A DNA stretch of 64,000 bases, from contig NC_058062.1 of the NCBI RefSeq assembly GCF_020085105.1, positions 9,521,445-9,585,444 of the forward strand, read 5' to 3'. Shown piece after piece: positions 1-12,560 of this stretch. The notes under the pieces are model-generated. The model was not told the DNA's origin. It ran no database searches and saw nothing but the letters and a program-made list of their open reading frames with translations. The position numbers were made by a program, and so were the translations under genes. Each line of letters opens with the position of its first letter. Within the stretch, counting starts at the first letter, position 1. The stretch is from Siniperca chuatsi (Eukaryota; Chordata; Actinopteri; Centrarchiformes; Sinipercidae).

Positions 1-3000
1 ATCCCATCTCCCAGATCCAGAAGTAAGACAGTTTTCTTGGATTTTGAGTTGCCCCATGCAGCCAGTGAGAGCCATTCGTTTTGTTTGGAACTGAACGTTA
101 ACTTGGTCTCTCCTCCTAATGAGCTCTTTCAGATTTTCTAATGACTGACATACTTTAAAAATAAGGCAAAATAGCTGTGATGGCCTGTTTTGTTAGAAAG
201 AGCTATTAAGATTGTTTATCCTGTATGGGCCTCAGCTTCAGTCTTTCCAGGCTTAAAGACATGATAGATGGAATTAATCTCCAGCCAAACACAAGCCGGG
301 TCATGAAAGAGGCCAGACTGCTCCATTGCAACAGACAGATTGAGTGGAAGTGGATTCTGTTTACTACTAATATGACAACTGCTCAAACATGTCCATTTCA
401 GATGAGCCTTGTCTTGGTCAAAGTCAAGTGGCTGTTGTCACATACTGAAAAACTACACCACAGCAATACTCACTGACCTGTTTGTTATTTTTGCAAAATA
501 TTCCTTGGCAAGCCACTCTACTGAAACCTTGCATAGGCCTCGGTAAAGCTGCATAAAAAGCCAAGCTGTGTACTGTGGGGCCTTCTCTTTTTAAATGTTT
601 TTACTCGTGCCAAGAAGTAAAACAGACATAGCATCCCTCTAAAACTCTGTAACATTAAATATCCTTGGGTCTCTTTCCATGCATACAATAACTGGTCTTT
701 AAATGCAGGTTGTAACTGTATTGGCCCTGCGCAAATAATTTTTATAGTTTAAGATATGCTGTCCTCAAGCCAGAGAGGCCAATTGATGTTGACATCAAGA
801 GTTTTTCAAGAAATAAATTTGGTCTTCAAAGCAAGAAATTCTTAAATTGTATAAAATACTGAGGAACAACTGTGGACTGTGTGGACACAACAATGTTCCC
901 TCTCCAAGCAACCATGTTTTTCTCCAACAACAGAGCTGTGTTTAATGGATCTGTGTTTGCCAGAGGAGACTGGAGTTGTTTTCCTATGCTGGACCATGAG
1001 GAGAGATGGAGGGCCTCCATCAATTCATCATCTCATCAGTGGGTACTAGGCAGAGACAAGTGCTTTGTTGCCAGCGCCTTCCCTCCTCTCCTTCGCTGTG
1101 TGTTAGATTTTTTTTGCATGCTGTCCCGTGACAATCTGTGATGCTCAGTGCACTGAAGATCACTGCAACAGTGGAACAAACATGAGTGTCACAGTCACAG
1201 CAATCCTCCACACTATCAGTGCACAATTGCATTGATGTTGTCAGGTCTCGTGTTCATTGGCACACCATGCAACAAATAATCACAAGCTCTCTCACGGCAA
1301 CCTCACAGTTTCCCAAAGAAGCAGAACATGAGAAGGGGTAGAGTTCAAGGTATAGCAACAGAGCAGACTAGGAGCAGGGAGCCAGGACAAAAGAGACCTA
1401 AAAGAAGGTTCAAAGCCATTCATTAGGGGAGACCTAATTGTAAAGACAAGAACATTGGAAGGTGTGATATGGGCAGAGTGGCTGAAACTTGATAAAGCAT
1501 TCAGACCGGAGGTTTCCAAGCCAGCCAGACCTGATCTAACTTATTACTGCATCACAACAGCCAGTGCACACGTGTTCTGCATCTGTATTAAGGTTGCTTA
1601 CAAACTCACAACTGAGCATGTGTGATTTAGTGCTATTCCATGTAAAACTTAAATTCTGAGAATAGTTCACTTTTTCATGCTGAGCAAATCTCAGTGCACA
1701 TTTCTACATGCATACTGTAGAAATACATAAATGTGTCTTCAAGGGATAATGATAACGATTTTTTTTAAAATTATCAGTAAAACCAAATAAAAAATCACAT
1801 ACATTTTTGCACTGACAAGAGGAAACATAAACTGTTCTGAGAAAGTAGTTTCTTGGAACAGAGCTCCAGAGGTTCCTGAATTGAGAGCTGATTGCACAGT
1901 ATGTGCTGTAATGAAGTCTTTAATAGGGGGCTATAGGAACATGTCTGCACCAGATGTGTGCTGAATAAATCTTTCTTGATGTGCATTTAATCACCTCTTT
2001 GTGGCCTTGTCTTTTGATCTTTGTGGTGAAGTTTGAAATATACGAGGGGAGGAGGGGGTGTTAGAGTGAGGATGATGTGGCTCTGCAAATCAGGGAGCAG
2101 CATGAAAGGGAAGTATGCAAAATAGAGCGATATAAAAACATGAATAATTTGGAAGCCAGTGACTTAAGTTGACAGGAATGGTCCAAGGATGAAGGTATTA
2201 CAGTAATTGCCTCTCAGGCGCTACTCTTGGAGATCCCCCACCCCCCCAAAGGGGAAGATTGGGGGAGGGGGTGTCTGCCGGTCATGTGGGTTATGGCTCC
2301 TGAGGCTGTATGATGCCCTTCTTTATGCAGCTCTTTGTCTCCAGCTCCTCTCACTGTCACTCTAAGTGCCACGGCACATGAACAGCTGCCACAAATAAAG
2401 CATTGCAAAGTTGCAGAGATTAACTGACTGAGGAGAGGAACAGAAAACAAGACGAGTCACTGTTCCTGACTGAACTGTGTCGACAGACTGGACCCCTCAC
2501 AAGAGGCTGTACCCAAACTGTCAAACTGTTTGACGAGCGAAAGGGTAATCCCTAATTATATGATGAAAGCTCATGTATTGGGGACACCCACTTCTCTAAT
2601 ATCTAGCAGCTTATATGTGTTTTAACGAAGCGTGATTGTGTTAGCATAATAACAGACAAAGAGAGTGGAAGGTTTGCTTTTGGAGCTAAAATTAAACCTT
2701 GAACACAGAGTGAAAAAACAAGAGGGAACTGTTTTTTCTGTCAGTAAAAAGGAACTGTTTTGTTCTTTGCTACTCATCTGATGCCATAATGCAGGTATCA
2801 TGACACTGATGCAAAGCAATAAACTTCTGTATTTTTATTTTAGTCACACAGGATGTGATGTATGTACAGTATGTCTGTAGCATGTTTATCTGTATGTCTA
2901 TGGCAAGTTACAGACATTTCTTTGTTACGTTTTTTTTTCCTGTTAAGTTTGTTCCCCCAGTTGAGTTCCTCTCCAGGCTACAAACTATGAGATATTGCAG

Positions 3001-5128
3001 GCCCCCATCTCACATCTTCGTCTGTTTTGCCTCTCGACTGTGCAAGTTACAGCATAACGCAGCTCTTTTCTTTCTTGGTTGCACTTACCCTTAAAACCCC
3101 TATTTTTCATTTGTCTGGTGATTTCATGAGCCACCGGTGTTTCCAAACAACAGATCCTGATGACTTCTTAGCCTGTATTTCACTCCTCCATCCTCAGCCC
3201 ACGCTTTTGTCCTTTTGAGTACAGGGCTACAGTGTGTGAAAACACAGCCAGAACCTCTCTGTCTCTCAGGATTTTATTACTTCGATTTCCGGTGGGTTAG
3301 GAAATATCAGTTATCATCTATAAATATATACATTTTGTGTTGTAAATGTCTAGTATTAGGTTGAGGTGTGTGTAGAGTGAATGCATTTCTACTTGGTTAA
3401 CAGAACTGCTACTTTGTACCACAGTAGGAAGTTGAGGTTGCTGATGCTTCTGTGCTTTGTTTGACCTCAAACATGTATGTTTTTGAATGTTGTCTTCACA
3501 TCAGGTGTGCATCTTCATCCTCACTGTTTTGGGCATCAGTTTTATCAGTGAGCTTTTCGGCAGCGTGGAATGTCCCGGCGATAACAGCAACAGCTTAAGT
3601 TGAGCTCAGGCAGCTCTGGGTTTATTCTGACCTTTATAGAAGAGATACTCCTAAATAAGCGTCACTGTGCGTGACTATTTAGTCTGTGCTGTGACCAAAG
3701 TCATTTGAAGGACCAGGATGCAGCTCAGTCATGCCACAGCAGCAACATGAATCCGCTTTATCCCACTTACAGTGATGCTGGAAACATGAATGCTTTTTCC
3801 TGGAAATTGACTGTGGACAATCAATAATGTTGCTTTGCAGATGTAAAAAGATTTCAGACACAGAGCCCTGAGGCTCAGTGATGGATAGAGCGGCAGAGGG
3901 ACAATGCAACCAACTGCCAGCAGACACAGTCCGTCCCTGTGTTTTCTGCAAGTGCAGTGTGACTGCATGGAGCTGATCAAAGCAAAAAAGGCCTGCCTTA
4001 ACGGGCCCATGTGTGCAGTAGTAGAGGAGTACTGAGCTGTCAGTGTAAAGTAAAGGACATATAGTGTGTTGCTGATAAAATTTAAGAAACGGAAAAGTGT
4101 AGAGAACAACTGTAGGTGTTCTTGCATGCATCTTTCAGTTTAGTCATTTCCTTAGAATTGCACTCCTGTGGTAGCAGTGGTGAAACTCTGTGGTGGTAAT
4201 AGTTTGCTGCGTTTTCGCCTGCATGTCTGACATGTCAACACTTGACTGGGGAAAAGTTCTGACTACGTTGCTATGCTTTGCACGGAATTTTCCTAATAGG
4301 CACCACATCTCTTCTGCTGTACCTTCACTCCGTGAAGTTACATTCAAAGCTTTTGGTTTACTTCAGCTGAAATGCTTATATTTCGTCCAGTTAGAAGATG
4401 CTGGACACAAGGAACAGAAAGGTGCACACAGATTCTGTTTACAGTTATAGCAAAGCGCTCTCAGAGATAAGTATATACACTGATGCCACCATTGACTGCT
4501 GTGAAAGTGAACAGGAAAGAACAAATCACAGATGCTTTCTGTGTATCCATGATGGATTACCTTGTGGGTGTTCTTAAAACCGAGAAGAAATTAAATCTAC
4601 TCCAGAAGAAAGGCCGGGTGTCTCTTGGAGGGCACAGGAAGTCATTAAATCTCCTTAAAATGGAAAGTGTAAATGATTAACTTCACTTTATATTATAATC
4701 TTAACAAAAAGGACCTTCTGCTATAGTCTCATGCTACTGGCTATTTTTAGAGCAGATACTGTAAAGAAACACTTGGCCATGTTGTGAAAAAAGAGGCTGG
4801 ATTGGTGCTATGTTGCCACTACAGCAGCTTGTGAGCAGGGAGCGTGAAAAGGAGATGGAGAAAGATGTGTTACAGGATGTTTCAAACCACAAACTGCTCA
4901 ACAGCAAAACTGAGTGATTCTTCTTGGTAAACAAACAAGATGAGCTGAAAATGTAAACTGTCCAAACAAAAGGTTTGTCATTGCTGTTATCTAAGCCAAA
5001 ATGTTTGGGGAGATTGTACATGTGAGTGTGTGTACACGGAAATGTGGGCATGCATGTTTTGTCAAGGTTTAGTGCTTTTCCTTAGATAAAGTGGGGCCAG
5101 GTTTAAGTAGAGTGTAACAGGTAGCAGG

Positions 5129-5891
5129 CAAGGTTATTTTCGTTAACGAAAACTAACAAAATAACAAAAACTAAATGTGAAAAAAATAAATAAATAAATA
5201 AAAACAAGGCTTTAATGTGTGTTCACAAAACTAACTAAAACAGTAGTTTTTGTCTTTGTCAATTTATTTCATACTACACAAGCCTAGTATTTCAGGTGGA
5301 TATGAAATCTATCTTCCAATCTGTCCACGCCACAGCTGGCATCATGGTGGTGGCAAAAGTCAGGAGAAAGCACCAGAGTCCTTTTTGGGATAACTTTGAA
5401 TACGACTGTTCCACAGATAAAAGCAGTGCATTGTAGTAGTGGAAGGTGATAAAATATGTGAAACATTGCTCAAAGGGAAAAATCCCACAAATCTGAAAGT
5501 CCTTTTGAAAAAATTGCACAAGAAGGTTGACCTAGCTTAATTTAACAAGGTAAGGGAGAGCACCCACCCCCCCTATCCTGAAAGAGAAGCTAACATTAGA
5601 GCCAAGCCAGGCAGTACGCATGTAGTGTACTGTAGTATGATGTTTTGTTGAGTTTTTATTACGCAATACTTTTTCTGACCTTTTTGAATCTCGCCTCTGA
5701 CAAATACCCCATATTACATTTAACATTAAAACTAATAAAAACTAAACTAAAGCTAAGCATTTTCAGAAAATAAAAACTTAACTAAACTAGCAAACCCTCT
5801 TTAAAAACTAATTAAAACTAAACTGAAATTGAAAACAAAAAGTCAGAAGGAAATAAAAACTAATGAAAAATACAAAACTATAATAACCTTG
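5129..5891 (+). mobile_element. hAT-type DNA transposon, degenerate
   Basis: The element is bounded by perfect 10-bp terminal inverted repeats, CAAGGTTATT at 5129-5138 and AATAACCTTG at 5882-5891. They are flanked by an 8-bp target duplication, GTAGCAGG at 5121-5128 and GTAGCGGG at 5892-5899 (7 of 8 identical). An 8-bp duplication is the hallmark of the hAT superfamily. The interior is rich in AAAACTAA-like subterminal repeats. Around 5360-5520 a plus-strand stretch reads like a broken BED zinc finger (KHQSPFWDNFEYDC, then KSHKSESPFEKIAQE in another frame), with stop codons and at least one frameshift between. At 763 bp it is far too short to encode a transposase, so it is a non-autonomous deletion derivative. 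Confidence 0.8.
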
Positions 5892-6726
5892 GTAGCGGGT
5901 GGTATAATGGGGCGGCGTTGCCTTGTTTTTTGGTGAGCAGACGCTCTGCTAATTGGGGCTTATCAGGTGTTTCTGGGAAAAACACCTGAGGCTTTTGTAT
6001 AGCTGTCAGTCCCATGATGGAGAGGGGAACTCTGTCCCTTGTTAGGATTAGGAGAAAACAAGAGTCAGCTTTCAGCAGCAACCATCACTCCCTTTTGAAT
6101 CATCTTTTGGATATTAGAAAATCTAGGCTCTATATGCAGCTGTTTGCAACTGTGGTCCCATCTGTATGTGTGGTTGAGAAAAGTAGGCATAGCTGTGGAA
6201 ATCTTAAATACACACATGGTGACGTGTGTGAACATGCACCATAAGAGCATCTCTGCATAATTTCTCAAATGATGAGAAACAGTTACAGTTTTGGTGATAA
6301 GGCTCACATAAGCTTTCTGATATCCTGTCAAAGGTGTCTGTCTCTTGTTTGACTTCCTTTGTTTTCACCGTCTTGTCTGCAGTTGTTTCTTTTCTCACCT
6401 TGTCTAACCATGTCTGAGCTTTGCTGTAAAATCCAGACAGGATATTTGTCTTGTGAACTCTCTACACCTTCACCTACATCACTGTACTTTGAATTTGCTG
6501 AAACTAAACATTTCCCATCATCTCTGTCCCCATGAAAAAAAGTACATGTATTTTCAACATCTGCAAACGTATGTATATGCATTACTTCAACATAATATGT
6601 CAGTGCATTTACATAATGTCATAAGTCATAGAAGAAGAAATTGAGAACGATTAAAGTTGCCCTTAAGTACTTGAATATGTTGTCCCAAAGTAACACTTTA
6701 AGTTTACTTAAGTCTTCTTTTTAAAG

Positions 6727-6840
6727 AATTCAATTCAGTTTTATTTATATAGCGCCAATTCATAACAGAAGTTATCTCATTGCACTTTTCCTATAGAGCA
6801 GGTTTAGACTGTCCTCTTTATATTATTTACAGAGACCCAA
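6727..6840 (-). repeat. LINE 3' end fragment
   Basis: Read on the minus strand, the segment ends in GGCGCTATATAAATAAAACTG, which is like the 3' tails of fish L2/CR1-type LINEs. On the plus strand it reads as a familiar dispersed fish repeat (TTTTATTTATATAGCGCCAA, then a stretch about GAGCAGG). Only about 110 bp is recognisable and there is no coding remnant. The family is assigned from memory of the tail, not from a search. Confidence 0.5.
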
Positions 6841-9564
6841 TAAAGAATATTTATGCAACCTAAGTTTACATAAATTATATTTAAGTTACATTGAAATATA
6901 TCTTTAATGCATATGTCCATTAATTGCAAAAGTGTACACTTTTTCGTGTATACAGGTAATAATACACAACATCTTATTGTGTTAGTTAGAAAAGGAGTCA
7001 TTAGTTGACATGGCATGACAACATTTTTAACAATGTGTTATGTCTGTTGTGGAAGTGTGACCGTGATGTCTTGGTCGAACAAAGGGCACAACTTTGACGA
7101 TGGGTCGGGGGGTCGGAGGGGGGGGGTCTTACACAGCAGGAAGTCTGCACTTCTGTCGACCAATCATTGTGGAAACATCTGAATGGCACAGGGCAGGGCT
7201 GCGGCGAGGCGGTGCTGTAGGCAAACCAGCCCGTCAGGTTTCCTACACACAGTGAAATCCCTTGATGAGAGATGCCAGGGAGGAGGTGACAGGAGGACCT
7301 TGAGCTGTCTACACAATACATGAGAGAACTGTACTGGGAAAACTGAGCAGAGCTGAGAGAAATACCAAGATGAAGCAAAGCAAAACCAGTGCGTACTGTG
7401 GAGATACAGAGCTGGTCTATATCGGCTGACTTTTTCATGAACAAAATCATTATAGGCTGCTATAATGTAACCTAATGTAATTATGCTGGTGCAGCTGGCA
7501 CATGTGCTCAGCCTCAAGCCTCCTATTTGTGTCTATTAATGGAGCTAAAAAGGATGGGGGGGTGGGGGTTGCGCAGGTTGTCCTAATAAGAGAGTGCTCA
7601 ACTGTAAATACATTTCTGCTATGATACAGTAGCAGCAGCCAAATGGAAATGCGCTGTCCCATTATTAGGGCTGAAGGGTAATGCTCTCCACACAGGAGAC
7701 TATTGTTCTTTGTTCCTGCTGGAGGACACAGTGTGCTGGTTATTTCTGGTAACCAATAGCGGCTGTGTGTCGAACCTGCCTGGATGCAGGGGAATGCTTT
7801 GCCACACTACTCTTGTCTGTAACAATTAGCCGTGTCTGTGATTTCTGTGCACGTGCAGACTCAAGTTCTGTGCGGTGCAACACGTCACATGGATGAATTT
7901 CTGTGCGTGGACGTCACAATGATGTTTCAGATTCTTGCCTTTGTGTCCAGATGCCATTCCACATGCATGCTCTCTGTCTGGCTTTGTCTTGCTCCCTCTC
8001 CATCTTTCAGTCTCTCAGGTTTTGCGTTCATGCCCAGCAGAACAGAGAAGAGGTTCAGCCCCAGTTTCCACTAAAGGTTTCCATTTAAGAGCTGCTGCAG
8101 CCGTTGAGGCTAGTTGCGAAAGACAAGCAGTGGAAGCATCAGTGTTCAATTACCTCTGGAGCTGGCCTGCAGAGGGATCCTGTTACTTTTGATAGGTTTA
8201 AGACACCAGCTCCACCTCTAATTAGATTTCCAGAGCCTCCAACTTTCCTTTGTTTTCAGCCCTGTAGCTGCAGCCCATTTTAGATTTCTACTTGAAAAGT
8301 TTTTTTCTGAGTAATTTGAAGCCAAATTGGTTTGGGTGCGTCATTATAAAACTTTACACCTTATTAGGTCAAAGTTTTTCTGCATTGGTTTCACACTAGT
8401 AAGCTTGTTTATGTATTCTGTCATTGGATACATCAGACAATAACAACATATTCCCATTAAGCTCCATAAGTCATAATGTCATTGTGTGTTTTTATAGTTA
8501 TTATTCTGATTTATGATTTGCTTTTGATGCACCACAATCAAGTCTCACAAAGCTTTTTCTCGTAAATTGAGGGGAGCTCCCACCTTTTCCTCTCGGGTAT
8601 CTATTTGATTTGCTGTTAGTGTTTGTGAACTGGTTGGAAGGGGTGGGTCAGGATGAAGAAGTCTGGCTGATCCACAAGCTATGCTGAAGTTTCAAGAGGT
8701 AGCTCACTGGAGTGGAATGGTTCGCTCCCCACAACAATGCTGTGTGTTGACAGCCGAGTGCTCGGACAGGGTTAGTGGAATGTCCCCTTTAGACTGCGAG
8801 CATAGCCTTTTGTCTAAGCACCAGCACTCTGCCTCACAGAGTACTTATTCTTCTACCTGAAGATGATCTCTGCCTGCACAGGTTCATCATCCAAAAAAGG
8901 AAAGGTTTTTTTTATGATAACATACAACTCCCTTGTGAGCCACTGGATTATTACTTTCCATAACTTTTAGAGCGCAACAAGCTGCAACTGTTGCCAGTGT
9001 GGGTGTTCAGTTTGGGATGTAACAAATGGACTTAGTGAGTGCAGTGTGTTCATTTGTCATGTGATTGATGATTTTAAAATGTAAAATGCCAGCTCTTCAT
9101 TTTGAATCTGTGTATCAGTTAGGTCACCTCAACGATATTTGATAATTAGGCGTGTTCATTTTAAAGCTCTGGCCTATTGCTGTTCCTCCACTCTGACTTT
9201 TACAATGGAGTCTTTAAGTGAATTTAAGAAAATGTTTCCACTGTACAGACTGAGAACAGGTTGTTGTGTACTTTGTTTTGCTAGGGGACTTTGAGTGTGG
9301 CATGTGCATTGCTTTGCTAAAGATGTATGCAACAAAATTTCCCTTCTCAGTAACCCAGATCTTCTCTTCCTTTCTGTGTGTCTGCAGGTGACCCACATAG
9401 AGCTCCTTAGATGTGACTGTGGGACAGGCAGTCTCCCTCCCAGCCTGGACCCTCTTCCTGTCCTTTCCTTAAAGGCAAGGATTATCAGCTTAAACACTCT
9501 GCACAACTCCACTGTGTGAATGAATCTTTGCCGTAAAGCCACTGTGCTCTGCCACCCTGTCACC

Positions 9565-10635
9565 ATGAAGAGCAAGTATTCCCAATACTACAATCGGAGT
9601 CTGATCCACTCCTACTATGCCTTTGCTAAGAACATGACCTCCAAGGAGATTGATAAACATATTGAGAGTAAAAAACAGCTCACCACCCTCAACATTGTCA
9701 TTGTGATCCTCTGCACTATCATCATCCTGGAGAATCTGCTGGTCCTAATTGCTGTCTGCCGCAACAAGAAGTTCCACTCTGCCATGTTTTTCTTCATCGG
9801 CAACCTGGCATTCTCTGACCTGCTGGCTGGCTCGGCCTACATAGCCAACATTTTTCTGTCAGGGTCAAGGACATTTGAGCTGGTGCCTGTGCAGTGGTTC
9901 ATCCGGGAGGGCACGGCGTTTATCGCTCTGGCAGCTTCAGTTTTCAGCTTGCTGGCGATAGCTATTGAGCGCTATATTGCTATCACAAAGGTCAAGGTGT
10001 ACGGCTCAACCAAAACATGCCGCATGTTCCTTTTGATAGGAGCGTGTTGGGTCACCTCCATCCTGCTTGGAGGACTTCCCATCATCGGCTGGAACTGCAT
10101 CAACAACCTCCCTGAATGCTCAGCCGTTTTGCCACTCTACTCAAAGATATACATCCTCTTTGTTGTCACCATTTTCAGCCTCATACTACTCTCTATTGTC
10201 ATTCTCTATGTGAGGATCTATTTGATTGTACGCTCCAGCCACCAGGAAGCAACCAACTCACCGGCATATGCCCTTTTGAAAACTGTCACTATAGTGCTGG
10301 GTGTCTTCATCATGTGCTGGCTGCCCGCTTTTACCATCCTCATCCTAGATTCATCCTGCAGGATACAATTCTGCCCGATCCTCTCCAAAGCAGACATCTT
10401 TTTTGGCTTTGCCACTCTGAACTCAGCGCTTAACCCAGTGATCTACACGCTGCGCAGCACAGACATGAGAAGGGAGTTTCTGCGTGTGTTGTGCTGCTGG
10501 GGGGTGCTGCAAACTGGGCGGCCCTCAGACCGTTGTCTGGTCCTTCTAAAGAGCTCCAGCTCTCTGGAACACTGCACCAACAAACATGAACACCAGACCA
10601 CTCCCATCATGCAAGATTGTACCACCTGTGTCTGA
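9565..10635 (+). CDS. s1pr2: Sphingosine-1-phosphate receptor 2
   Basis: Class A GPCR for the lipid sphingosine 1-phosphate, acting at the plasma membrane (in mammals through Gi, Gq and G12/13). One exon encodes the whole protein, as in other S1P receptors. Seven hydrophobic segments are visible. Family features include the headgroup-binding Arg-Glu pair in VQWFIREG before TM3, ERY at the end of TM3 (AIERYIAI), CWLPAF in TM6 and NPVIY in TM7. The tail has Cys-Cys (a likely palmitoylation site) and a Ser-rich SSSSLEH segment, as in human S1PR2. Long stretches match the human protein almost residue for residue (ALLKTVTIVLGVFI, SVFSLLAIAIER). The start at 9565 lies in a CACCATGA context and aligns with the human N-terminus. 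An in-frame ATG at 9520, directly after a TGA, would add 15 residues in a poorer context. The exon begins at acceptor 9388. Confidence 0.96.
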   Translation: MKSKYSQYYNRSLIHSYYAFAKNMTSKEIDKHIESKKQLTTLNIVIVILCTIIILENLLVLIAVCRNKKFHSAMFFFIGNLAFSDLLAGSAYIANIFLSGSRTFELVPVQWFIREGTAFIALAASVFSLLAIAIERYIAITKVKVYGSTKTCRMFLLIGACWVTSILLGGLPIIGWNCINNLPECSAVLPLYSKIYILFVVTIFSLILLSIVILYVRIYLIVRSSHQEATNSPAYALLKTVTIVLGVFIMCWLPAFTILILDSSCRIQFCPILSKADIFFGFATLNSALNPVIYTLRSTDMRREFLRVLCCWGVLQTGRPSDRCLVLLKSSSSLEHCTNKHEHQTTPIMQDCTTCV

Positions 10636-12560
10636 ATATGGTGAAAACACATCAGAGTGCATGCGTGTGTGTGTATGTGTGTATGCGTGTGTGTATGTGA
10701 GTGCGAGAGCATGTGTGGGTATATGAGATCAAGTAGAGGAGCTGTGATGAGATGGAGAGATGTTTAAAAAAGAAGCAAGCACAGCCTGGACTGACATGCC
10801 TGGCAAGGCTGCGACATAGCTGTCTGTTGAGACACATTCTAAAATGCAGACTTTTTCTTATTACAATCAAAATTGTGTGAATTCACAATCAGCATTCAAT
10901 CGATTCACCCATGCAGCAGGAGGAAAAACACAATGTTTCAAGAGGAAACCAATTTCGTAGGTGAGAACTTTCAGAAATGTGGAAATAGTTTTTTCATGGG
11001 TACTCACAACAATTTTCATGTATATGCCTGTCATCTTGTTTTTGTTTTTCTTTCTAAACATGTAAACCCGTATTAAAAGCCAAAAATAGAAACATAACAT
11101 GCATAATATCATAGTTATGGTGACTTGTTTTGGGCCTTTCAAGAACTGCATTGAGTTGCAGATTACTTCAGAGATTGTTGTCCTTTGTAAGGCTGAACCA
11201 CATTACTCTTCTTTACTGATATATGTATACATTAGGCCTACAGATTCATCACTCATTCTTTACAGAGCTGGAGGCAGTGATCACCTTCACTCAGCACTGC
11301 ACTCCACAGAGGCCAAATTATCACAAGTGCTCCCTCAACAAAACCAGGGCTATATATTCCCTATATAACCTTGCTTAAACCATTTGATTAACTGCAACAA
11401 ACTTACATAATCTGCATACATTTAATGCATGAAATTCTAACTTATTTGTAAGCGCTGATGATATACTCCAGCTCCCATCACTAACACTCCTTCCCTCATT
11501 TGTCCTCATAATCTGTACCTCTTGCTTTTACTGTTGTCTTTTGTATCTTAACAGTTTCCGTCGAGGAAGGCCTAATCAGAAGGCACATTTCCTGAACTGA
11601 GTTGGCACTGATGAATCTTACTCAATGACAGCTGTCCTGTAGCTTTGACTAATGGGACTGATGCCCTGACAGTGTTGTAGCAACATAGCAGCAATGTGCT
11701 GTCTCTGTTTGTGCCTTCCTCTTGGGGAATTAGGCTGAATGTATGTATGAAGTGTTTGGGGCAGGCGCTCCATTGTTGACAGTATTATTGATCATAATTT
11801 TGAATTACCAAGTCATTGACGAGCAGAGAGTGGGATGAACAGGTTAGGTCACTCTCACTGTGAAGTCTTAAATAGCACAATGAACAAGAATTTATTGTTA
11901 ACATCCTGGTTTAATTTGCTAGCCATATATCTTGTGCAACTATAAATGTAAACACGTCTCAACACTCCAAAGACCCCTCGCAAAATAGGAGAAGATCCGG
12001 TTTCAAACACACAGGGGGGATCTGCCCTCCTGGGAGGTCTGCTTCATTCTCATTCTCTGACATGGTACAACACACAGCTTCCTTCAGCCATAGGAAGTCC
12101 TGTTTGTCGTAGTCTGGTTCCTGTTGTTCAGGGTTAGACTAACCTTCTTCCTGTAGAGAGACATTTAAAAGTCTTCTCTTCCTCAGTGTTTTAATATTGA
12201 CTTTTACATTTAGATGACCAAGTAGAAATGGTGAAAAGCACTTTGGCAGCTTCAGTGATGTTTGCTTTCCCCCAGTTTTTTTCAGATGGAGAGGTGTTTT
12301 AATCTTTGTACCTATCACTTCATTGTATTGCCTGATTTTTTTTAATGATAAATACATGAATAACTATGTATGTGTGTATGTATCTTTGTACAGTATGTAT
12401 GATCTGTGTTGTATGAAATGTCTCGTGTGCAATAGCCTTATGTGTCCAGTAGCACGCTGCCTGTGTTAAATCGGTACAATCTGAAACACTAATGTAGGTA
12501 CATAAACATTTTGTTAATTGCATTCCCTTTTTATAAAATAAATGAAATACTGAAAGAATC
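10636..12560 (+). other. s1pr2: s1pr2 3' untranslated region
   Basis: No coding sequence follows the s1pr2 stop until a canonical AATAAA at 12537-12542, so the natural reading is a long 3' UTR of about 1.9 kb ending near 12560. An imperfect (TG)n tract lies at about 10660-10712, just after the stop. The exact cleavage site cannot be read from sequence. Confidence 0.6.
12537..12542 (+). other. Polyadenylation signal, s1pr2
   Basis: AATAAA in an AT-rich context, the first canonical plus-strand signal that fits a full-length s1pr2 3' UTR. Earlier variant signals may also be used. Confidence 0.5.

Larger units (their letters stand above)
1..9387. other. Non-coding stretch upstream of s1pr2
   Basis: No open frame here resembles a known protein family, and none has convincing splice sites or codon-like conservation. 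The stretch ends at a good splice acceptor (pyrimidine-rich tract followed by CAG at 9385-9387) directly before the s1pr2 coding exon, so part of it is probably the first intron of s1pr2. The first, non-coding exon could not be placed. Two repeats inside it are listed separately (5129-5891 and 6727-6840). Confidence 0.6.

Noticed and set aside
3679-4131. Two overlapping minus-strand frames of 150 and 132 codons
   Set aside because: No family resemblance, no plausible splice context, and composition like random sequence.
9520-9564. Fifteen-residue N-terminal extension of s1pr2
   Set aside because: The ATG follows directly on a stop in a weak context, while the next ATG (9565) aligns with the S1PR2 start in a good context. 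It is kept only as an alternative.
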